Positions 43,800-49,474 of a DNA stretch of 49,474 nucleotides are shown piece after piece. Under the pieces are notes generated by a model. That model was not told where the DNA came from and searched no databases. It was given only the letters and a program-made list of their open reading frames with translations. Position 1 is the first letter of the stretch, and each line of letters starts with the position of its first letter. The stretch is taken from assembly GCA_947177445.1 (NCBI GenBank), contig CAMWUL010000021.1, forward strand, positions 1-49,474, given 5' to 3'. This DNA is from an uncultured Lachnospiraceae bacterium. Lineage in GTDB: Bacteria > Bacillota > Clostridia > Lachnospirales > Lachnospiraceae. A program made the position numbers and the translations under genes.

Positions 43800-44018
43800 T
43801 TACCTTACTTTCCCGGTCTTCGGTACAGTCGGAGCCTTCGCATCCATAGCCTTCTCCTGATTCATCTTCGGATATGCCGCTTCAAATGCCTCGGCACCAT
43901 ACTGATACTCAGAAGGTTCCGCCACCGCTCCTACAAGTAAGATATCCTTACTGTAGTCTACATTTGGCTCTTCCATCTGCTTATCCTTCCTTCGATTTAA
44001 TTCTACATCCCTCGACAA
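43800..44018 (-). pseudogene. Small remnant open frame in the mobile element
   Basis: Up to 72 codons, from a TTG or from the ATG of MEEPNVDYSKDILLVG. No family recognised; the look (RRKDKQMEEPNVDYSKD then EPSEYQYGAEAFEAAYP) suggests the C-terminal end of an element-borne accessory protein. Its 5' end abuts the broken VirB4 fragment in another frame, so it is probably a 3' remnant left by a deletion. Confidence 0.35.
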
Positions 44019-44029
44019 ATCTTCTGTAA

Positions 44030-44671
44030 AAGGTTAACTACGTTCTGAGTAATACCAGTACACAGACCACCCTGCTTTCTAACCTTCTTCCAAAGCTGTT
44101 ACAAATACTTAGCAGAATACTCGGAATTAAGGAGCACATGGAACTCATCAATATACAACCATGTTGCCTTTCCCTTCTTACCATTTTCGATAATACGCTG
44201 CTGAATGGACCCCATCATTACAAGCATGGTAATCTGACTAAGCTCTGCACCCAAATCTCTGATACCATATACTGTAAATCTGTTATCCACATCCACATTT
44301 GTCTGATGGTTAAAGATGTTAAGGGAACCGTTTACAAAAAGCTCAAGAGACAATGCAATATCCTTTGCTTCCTCCTCTGGCTGCTGTAAAAGCAAATCGT
44401 AGAAGTCGCTCATAATCGGGATATACTTCTCCCTGCTTCTGGCGATGTCAATATACAGCTTTCTCACGCATCGGTCAATACTCGACTTCTGACGGGAATT
44501 TAAACTGTCACCAATACACTGCTCGCAAAGACCAAGCATAAACTCACCTTTTTCTTTTACCCAGCCCTTTGTATCGTTCTGGTCAAGATTCCATACTTCC
44601 ATTGCCAGCTTAGCTTTCTTTTTCAACTTGTTATTTCGGGTTCGCAATAATGAATAGTCAATTCTATTCAT
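44030..44671 (-). pseudogene. Fragment of VirB4-like conjugation ATPase
   Basis: Part of the VirB4/TraE-type ATPase of Firmicute integrative conjugative elements (CD1110-type). SYSLLRTRNNKLKKKAKLAM-like start, then NIFNHQTNVDVDNRF and Walker B ATWLYIDEFHVLL. A TAA after SAKYL replaces the expected Gln codon. The frame then continues with QLWKKVRKQGGLCTGITQNV to about 44030, where similarity ends. The N-terminal P-loop part and the C-terminus are missing. Confidence 0.82.
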
Positions 44672-45143
44672 ATTATTGTAACACGCTTCCCATTTCCATT
44701 CTTACAGAAGAAGGATTTACCGGAACCCCAAATACAAACCCGTTAGGCTTTTTGTCAAGAGGAACTTTTCAAGGGATAGGAAAAATCAGGCGGGAAAAGC
44801 CCCGTGGACGGTTAAAAGCCGTTTTCGGGGGTGGGTAGTATAAAACCTTACCCCGCCCCTCACCGGGGCTTGGAACGCCCCAGGAAGCCCGTATTCATGG
44901 GAGTTTGGGGGCTATGCCGCAAGCCTAAATGTCCACGCTCCCCGGTTCCGCATTTGCCCTTATCCTGTTCTTTGGAAGAGGCCGGGGCGCGGGGCAGATC
45001 CACCGCAAAACCTACCGTCAGCCGCCACACCAGTGCTGGACAGTTGGAACGGACATAGAATGGAGATTGTTTTCAGTAGGGAGATGTGTTATACTTGGAT
45101 CAGTAAGCTAACCGGCAAATCGAAATTTGACAGGAAAATAGAC
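44672..45143. other. Gene-free stretch of the decaying element
   Basis: No supportable gene in about 470 bp. A promoter-like pair reads leftward into the VirB4 fragment (TTGACA at 44753-44758, 17-bp spacer, GTATTT at 44730-44735). The middle is GC-rich sequence typical of intergenic parts of Firmicute conjugative elements. Confidence 0.5.
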
Positions 45144-45392
45144 ATGGAAAATCCAATAGAACAAATAAACAATATAGCAAATATGGATGATTTCTTAACG
45201 TTTGTTGTTCAGTTAGCTATGGATGCAAAAGAACATCCCGAAGAATGGGAGAACACAACTATTACTGATTATTTAGGACAGATGGCAAGCTGGATAGAAG
45301 ACTATGCTATGTTTGATAATACGATTGACTGGGGAAAAATAGATTATAAAACATTCGCAAAAATATTGTATATGGGAAAAATTTATGAATAG
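45144..45392 (+). CDS. Small acidic protein of unknown function
   Basis: 82 residues, soluble and acidic (MENPIEQINNIANMDDFLTF, then WENTTITDYLGQMASWIEDY and FAKILYMGKIYE). It resembles small proteins seen beside toxin or immunity genes in Firmicutes, but I cannot name the family. ATG at 45144 follows AGGAAAATAGAC. It lies on the plus strand upstream of the BrnT/BrnA pair, inside the mobile element. Confidence 0.65.
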   Translation: MENPIEQINNIANMDDFLTFVVQLAMDAKEHPEEWENTTITDYLGQMASWIEDYAMFDNTIDWGKIDYKTFAKILYMGKIYE

Positions 45393-45491
45393 ACAAAATC
45401 CAGTTTGTCGTGGCATTAAAAAAGCGACCGCAAAGCAAGAGTACACTTGTATAGATTGCGCCCTGATTATTCATTTGAAAGAAGAAAACTT

Positions 45492-45776
45492 ATGGAACTA
45501 AAATTTGAATGGGACGAAGAAAAAGACCGTATCAACCGTCAAAAACACGGCATATCTTTTGAAACAGCTTCATACGTTTTTCGTGATGAATATTACATAG
45601 AGATGTATGATTTCGAGCATAGTATGGAAGAAGACCGTTATATTGCAATCGGTATGGTCGGCGATTTATTGTTTGTTGTATTTACCGAGCGAGGGGAAAA
45701 TATCCGGTTAATCTCTGCAAGATTGGCAACGGAGAGTGAAAGGAGGCTCTATTATGACCAGAACTTTTACAATTAA
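45492..45776 (+). CDS. brnT: BrnT-family ribonuclease toxin
   Basis: 94 residues. The BrnT signature FEWDEEKDRINRQKHGISFETA starts the protein and RYIAIGMVGDLLFVVFTERGENIRLISAR follows; the fold is RelE-like and the family cleaves RNA. The end overlaps the antitoxin start by 23 bp, the usual toxin-first order of this type II system. ATG at 45492; the ribosome site is weak. Confidence 0.88.
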   Translation: MELKFEWDEEKDRINRQKHGISFETASYVFRDEYYIEMYDFEHSMEEDRYIAIGMVGDLLFVVFTERGENIRLISARLATESERRLYYDQNFYN

Positions 45777-45936
45777 GGACGGTCAGGCTCCTACGCAGGA
45801 GCAGTTGGAAGAAGTCAAGGCGGCGGCAAAACGGGAAATTCAATTTGACGAAGATTCCCCGGAACTGTCACCCGCATTGTACAAAGCGTTCAAATGCTCC
45901 ATAGCGCAGCGCAACAGAAAAAAGAAAAAGGCATAG
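45754..45936 (+). CDS. brnA: BrnA-like antitoxin
   Basis: 60 residues, short for the family. FDEDSPELSPALYKAFK and a basic tail (RNRKKKK) match the C-terminal region of BrnA/CopG-type antitoxins of this operon type. AGGAGG precedes the ATG. It overlaps the toxin gene and should neutralise it and repress the operon. Confidence 0.75.
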   Translation: MTRTFTIKDGQAPTQEQLEEVKAAAKREIQFDEDSPELSPALYKAFKCSIAQRNRKKKKA

Positions 45937-45980
45937 AAATTAAAGCAGGGCGGCGGTGACTATTCCCGCCGCCCTGTCTA

Positions 45981-47386
45981 TTACCGCTCCACATCCTGCG
46001 CCCTGCGGGACTGTTGCTCCCGCTGTTCCTGCCGCAAGATATTGTAAACGCTCCTGCGGATTTGCTCGGCTTCTTTCACTTCCCCTTTCAGCGCGAGATA
46101 CCGCCGGTTGAGCGTTTCCCTCTCGGCGGTCAGCTTGGCATACTCCGCTTTCCATGTCTTTGTCGGGATGGCGGTCTTGCCATTCATCACGCCTTTCAGA
46201 TAGTCATGCGCCGCTGTAAACAGGATTTGCTCGGTTTCGGTCAGTGACTTTTTCCCCTTGTACTTGAAGTAAATGTCAGCTTGCTCAAGGTGCTTTTTCA
46301 GAGTGCCTAACCGCCGGTCAATGGGTTTCAGCTTGCCTTGAATGTCCAGTTGTTCCCCTATCATGGACTTGAATTTTTCATCAAGCCCCGCCATATCCAT
46401 GATGTTGTTGGCTTGCAGGAAATTCAGCATTTTCGCCGCGTCCTTTAGGTTGTAGATGGATTGGGAAACCTGCGATTTCCCCTCCCGCGCCCTGCGGGAC
46501 AGGATGCCCTGGATATAGTCGGCAAGGGTGGGCGGCTCGGTGTTCTCCTGTTCCTCTTTCAGCCACTTTTGCAGCTTGGCGATACGGGCTTTCAGTTGCC
46601 GGAGTTTCTGGTTCGTCACTTCGATTTCCCGGTTCAGATCGCCGCGCTCGGTGCGGATGCCGCGCTTCTCCATAGCGGAAGCGGCAACGCCTAAATGGAC
46701 GGTGGGTATCTGGTCTATCCCTTGCCGCTCATAACTGCGGTGGTCGATGCGCCCGGCGTGTCCGTACTGCTTCAACGCCCGGTTGCAAAGCTGCGCCCCC
46801 GCCGCCCGCCATTCCTCGGCCTTGGTCTGCTCGTTCCAGTCGGCGGCGGGGATGGCCTTGCATTTGTACTGCCGCTTTTTCGGGTCATAGATTTTCTTTC
46901 CCTGCGGATCAAGAATGTACTCCTTTTTCTGCTTCGCGCCCCATGCGCCGCCCTGCTGGATGGGCGCATTGTCAGCATGATATGGGCGTGAGGATTGCCG
47001 CCGCCCGTGTCGTGGATGGCAAAGTCGGCGCACATTCCCGCATTGACAAACTGCTCTTTTACATACTCGCGGACAAGAGAAATGCCCTGCTCCCTTGTCA
47101 ATTCACGGGGCAGGGCAATCTCAATTTCTCTTGCAAGCTGGGCGTTTTTCGCTTTCTCGATTTTCTCCACCGCGTTCCACAAAACCGCCCTGTCAGAGAA
47201 AGCGGCGGGGGCGTTGTCGGGCAGTAAAATCTCAGTATGGACTACGCCGCCCTTGTGGGTGTAGTCGTGGGTTTCCCCGTCAAAGTCGTTGGAGAGTTTC
47301 TCCCCCGCCCGGTAAGCGGCGGCGGCAACGGCGGACTTGCCTTTGCCGCGGGATATGATTTTGATACTGCAATGATAGATTGCTAT
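45981..47386 (-). pseudogene. MobA/MobL relaxase with lost start codon and frameshift
   Basis: IncQ-type relaxase that would nick oriT and lead the strand during mobilization. The N-terminal catalytic part runs AIYHCSIKIISRGKGKS, then AAYRAGEKL, and the metal histidines in NPHAHIMLTMRP. An ideal AGGAGG stands 7 nt before the conserved start, but the codon there is ATA (47384-47386), not ATG. After MLTMRP the frame shifts: one nucleotide is missing near 46961, and the sequence resumes in another frame at GGAWGAKQKKEYILD to a stop at 45981. The remainder includes coiled-coil rich helices (IEVTNQKLRQLKARIAKLQKW). Two lesions make activity unlikely. Confidence 0.85.
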
Positions 47387-47467
47387 GGTCTGTCCTCCTT
47401 TCTGCGGGTCGTTCCCGCCGTTTTCTTTTGTGCCGACAGGCACAAAACGCCGTCTGCAAGACCGCAC

Positions 47468-47500
47468 ATACCACATTCATGTGGTATATAAGTGCGCCCT
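47468..47500 (+). other. oriT: Origin of transfer (oriT), IncQ/MobQ type
   Basis: Perfect 9-bp inverted repeat ATACCACAT (47468-47476) / ATGTGGTAT (47479-47487), followed directly by the nic core TAAGTGCGCCCT (47489-47500). This is the arrangement of RSF1010 and pSC101 oriT, where the cut lies between TAAGTGCG and CCCT, here after 47496. It sits about 80 bp upstream of the relaxase gene, on the expected side. The site looks intact although the relaxase is broken. Confidence 0.85.
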
Positions 47501-47517
47501 TGCCGGGGGCAGGGGAC

Positions 47518-47546
47518 GGGGCGCAAGCCCGTTACCCTTGCGCCCC
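47518..47546. repeat. GC-rich hairpin, related to the repeat at 49167-49189
   Basis: 10-bp perfect stem GGGGCGCAAG/CTTGCGCCCC with a 9-nt loop. The segment at 47522-47544 recurs at 49167-49189 with one mismatch, so the two repeats bracket the two cargo genes. It may be a terminator-like element or a recombination footprint. Confidence 0.55.
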
Positions 47547-47717
47547 GCCCCCGTTCCGGCTCCCATCTGCGCCGGTTCGTCATACGCTCTCTATGAGAAA
47601 TGCTCCCGTCGGTTTCGGCAGGAGTGAGGTTGATGGTTTGAAATTCTTTGATGGATGATGGTGGAAAAATGGCGGTCATTGTGGTAAACTGAATATGAAA
47701 AGCTGGGGGTGATAGTT

Positions 47718-48635
47718 TTGACTGAGGTGCTGATTGTAGTTGTCACTTTAGCATATATCGCTGCTGTTTTTGCGGTTCTATATTTTGTTGGTGAAAAGAC
47801 TTTTTGGGGAAAGAGCTATTTAAGGCAGGGGTATCGAATTTTGTTGTCGCGCAGGTTGGATGCTTATTTATTTGCCGCAGTAGTTCTCGATTTCGCAATT
47901 CCACTGGTTGTATTATGCGTCCGGGATAAATTTATTCTCCTCCACATAAATGCTTTGACTAAGTGGGGTCTGTTTATTTTCTTCGTGGTAATGCTCCTAT
48001 GCTCTTGGCTTTTGGGGAAAGTCTGTACTTTCTATAATGACGATGGGCTTTTGCTGTCAAAGCCCTTTCAACGCCCCCGATTTGTTCCTTGGAGCGAAAT
48101 TGAGAGCATACAAAAGAAAAATACATCTGCCCAACTCTACAATGTGGTTGACCGCAGCAAACATCGGATTGGCTGGTTTCCGCTCACAAAGAAAACACAG
48201 CCTTTTCTTGATTTAGCCCAGGAGCATGGCGTTTCTGTTTACATATCCAAAGGGGATAAAATGGTATTGAATACCTCAAGCAAAAAGCTAAAAAGCGATT
48301 TAGGTGATTGGAATACTGCGATTGCCATGTCTGCTTATTCCAACAACGATTTAATAGCGATTGCCACATTTCCTGATTTCATAGTTGCGCTGTTTATGGA
48401 TAGACAGCTAAACATTGACAATGTAATTGCTATCAATCGGGACGGGACTACACGCTGGAACATTTCTGACATTATCAAACGGCCCAAAGATATTTCTTAT
48501 TCTGCTTTATCACAAGAAAATGCAAATACAATCAGCGTTATGGCAGTTGCAGGTCGGCAATACGACTGTATTATTTATGAGATTGATGTTTATGCAAAGA
48601 AAATTATACGGCAATACTCCAGAGAAGATGTTTAG
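47718..48635 (+). CDS. Membrane protein with PH-like domain, cargo gene
   Basis: 305 residues. Three hydrophobic segments at the N-terminus (about 2-25, 50-70 and 80-100), then a domain LSKPFQRPRFVPWSEIESI that looks like a bacterial PH/DUF-type domain of small membrane proteins, followed by a beta-rich cytosolic or outer part. Function not recognised. TTG at 47718 is chosen because GGGGGTG stands 6 nt before it; GTG at 47709 is in frame. Opposite strand to the relaxase, between it and DUF3847, so an inserted cargo gene. More AT-rich than the surrounding element backbone. Confidence 0.65.
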   Translation: MTEVLIVVVTLAYIAAVFAVLYFVGEKTFWGKSYLRQGYRILLSRRLDAYLFAAVVLDFAIPLVVLCVRDKFILLHINALTKWGLFIFFVVMLLCSWLLGKVCTFYNDDGLLLSKPFQRPRFVPWSEIESIQKKNTSAQLYNVVDRSKHRIGWFPLTKKTQPFLDLAQEHGVSVYISKGDKMVLNTSSKKLKSDLGDWNTAIAMSAYSNNDLIAIATFPDFIVALFMDRQLNIDNVIAINRDGTTRWNISDIIKRPKDISYSALSQENANTISVMAVAGRQYDCIIYEIDVYAKKIIRQYSREDV

Positions 48636-48749
48636 CAGATGGTATCCAGTTTGAAAAGCCAAAAACGGTGAGGCCGGTGTTGCCCATACGTACCTCGGTC
48701 ACGCAATCCGGGCGGTGAGTGATGGCGGTTTTTAAGGAGAACAAAAAGC

Positions 48750-49079
48750 ATGAGCGACTTCTATAAACTAAAGTATTATGTTATTGAGGCATTTTACGAG
48801 TACATTATTGCAGAAAACTTTACAATAGGGCAATCTGTGGATAGATGCTTATATGAATTTGGAAAACAAATATCCGAAGGTGGCTTGGATGCATTGGCTG
48901 TATATAGCACTCTTTTTTATAGGGCGGCTTTCCATTCAGCCGATGAGTTGAGGTTCTTTAGAAAGCATATAAATAAATTGAATTGCCTATTCACTTCTGA
49001 ACTGTGTCATGTTCTTTCTGAGGATGAACTCGAAGAATTGACGGATGAGATAGACCTAATTAACCAAAAACTCAAGTAG
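48750..49079 (+). CDS. Small helical protein, possibly immunity-like, cargo gene
   Basis: 109 residues, predicted all-helical (YVIEAFYEYIIAENFTIGQS, then DRCLYEFGKQISEGG and LAVYSTLFYRAAFHS). The pattern of early aromatic helices and the DALAVYSTL segment recalls immunity proteins of contact-dependent toxins, but this is only an impression. AAGGAG before the ATG. Same strand as the membrane-protein gene, 114 bp after it. Confidence 0.6.
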   Translation: MSDFYKLKYYVIEAFYEYIIAENFTIGQSVDRCLYEFGKQISEGGLDALAVYSTLFYRAAFHSADELRFFRKHINKLNCLFTSELCHVLSEDELEELTDEIDLINQKLK

Positions 49080-49176
49080 GAGATACTACACCGATAGCTT
49101 TGCACGAAGGTGGCACAGTAGCGCCCAACGAGGCCGGGGGAAATGTATTACCTCCCGGCCTCGCTCCGCAAGCCTG

Positions 49177-49474
49177 TTACCCTTGCGCCGCGCTCCCGTC
49201 TACGCCGTCCTCCTGCGCTGTCTGGGCGGTTTTGGCGGCGGGCTGGGTGTTACCCCTCGCCGCCGTTCCTGCGCCCTGTGCGGGGGCTGTGGTGGCGTCC
49301 TGGGCGGTCAATCCGTCCAGTATACGGCGGCCGTGTTCGGTCAGTACGGTCTGCTCAAGGAAGGTCTGAAACTGCTCCTCGGTCAGCGGGATGGTGCCGG
49401 GCAGCAGCTTCTCAATAAGCCCCATGCGCTTGCAGAGGCGGTTCGTCCTGTCCTTGCGCTCCTGCTCTTTCTGC
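49177..49474 (-). CDS. DUF3847-family protein (5' end outside the window)
   Basis: At least 98 residues. The visible start RKDRTNRLCKRMGLIEKLLP and FLEQTVLTEHGRRIL match the small DUF3847 proteins encoded just upstream of MobA/MobL relaxases in Firmicute elements. It ends in a low-complexity tail rich in Ala, Thr and Gln. The gene runs on past 49474. Function unknown; probably an accessory of mobilization. Cargo genes now separate it from the relaxase. Confidence 0.75.
   Translation of the reverse strand, partial: QKEQERKDRTNRLCKRMGLIEKLLPGTIPLTEEQFQTFLEQTVLTEHGRRILDGLTAQDATTAPAQGAGTAARGNTQPAAKTAQTAQEDGVDGSAAQG

Noticed and set aside
47384..47386. ATA as a genuine non-canonical start of the relaxase
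   Set aside because: Possible in principle, but the gene is frameshifted as well, so loss of the start is the more economical reading.
47383..47679. 98-codon minus-strand frame over the oriT region
   Set aside because: Overlaps the relaxase start and the oriT hairpins; composition is typical of GC-rich noncoding sequence.
1..49474. CRISPR arrays, rRNA, tRNA genes, riboswitches
   Set aside because: No regularly spaced repeats, no rRNA-like blocks and no cloverleaf with a CCA-type acceptor was recognised by eye. A tRNAscan or Rfam search would be needed to exclude small RNAs.

Overview
The window looks like the chromosome of a butyrate-forming Lachnospiraceae (class Clostridia). The evidence is the gene order thl-crt-hbd-bcd-etfB-etfA, the clostridial-type split L-serine dehydratase, strong AGGAGG ribosome sites, many AraC-controlled glycoside hydrolases, and a right flank made of a decaying Firmicute mobilizable element. 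No rRNA, tRNA or CRISPR array was seen.

Layout. (1) 1-19,017 is a plant-glycan and glycoside region. It holds a class II aldolase and a divergent PocR/AraC regulator sharing a symmetric pair of operator-like repeats. Next comes a tightly coupled operon: GPH sugar symporter, GH78 alpha-L-rhamnosidase, GH3 beta-glucosidase. Two more AraC regulators, an arabinose/fucose-isomerase-family enzyme and a GH127 beta-L-arabinofuranosidase follow. An Xre regulator with a pair of ABC exporter half-transporters sits among them. (2) 19,092-25,166 is a broken, AT-rich accessory island. It contains an AAA-ATPase/PD-(D/E)XK pseudogene and a three-gene cassette (DUF262, DUF3696 ATPase, unknown 311-aa protein). 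The cassette lies between two copies, exactly 4,000 bp apart, of the 3' part of a dead polysaccharide deacetylase. This is the best candidate for an undescribed, possibly defensive, system. (3) 25,244-34,182 is housekeeping: metallophosphoesterase plus an unusual ParB-like/BMP fusion, a membrane-anchored unknown, sdaAB-sdaAA, and the operon ybaK-mtnA-(cysteine-cluster protein)-D-Ala-D-Ala carboxypeptidase. (4) 34,210-40,440 is the complete acetyl-CoA to butyryl-CoA operon on the minus strand, with a visible promoter and terminator. (5) 40,503-43,756 is a MATE transporter followed by a double-kinase protein. (6) 43,800-49,474 is a decaying mobilizable element: a VirB4 fragment, a BrnT/BrnA toxin-antitoxin pair, a MobA/MobL relaxase with a lost start codon and a frameshift, an apparently intact IncQ-type oriT, cargo genes and a partial DUF3847 gene.

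A family of about 116-bp MITE-like elements (inverted ends GTTACTTTTCACGG) occurs four times. One copy inserted in the last codons of the double-kinase gene with a 7-bp target duplication. Removing it restores a plausible original C-terminus. Another copy supplies the stop codon of the aldolase gene.

All functional calls come from motifs and gene order read by eye; no database search was possible.
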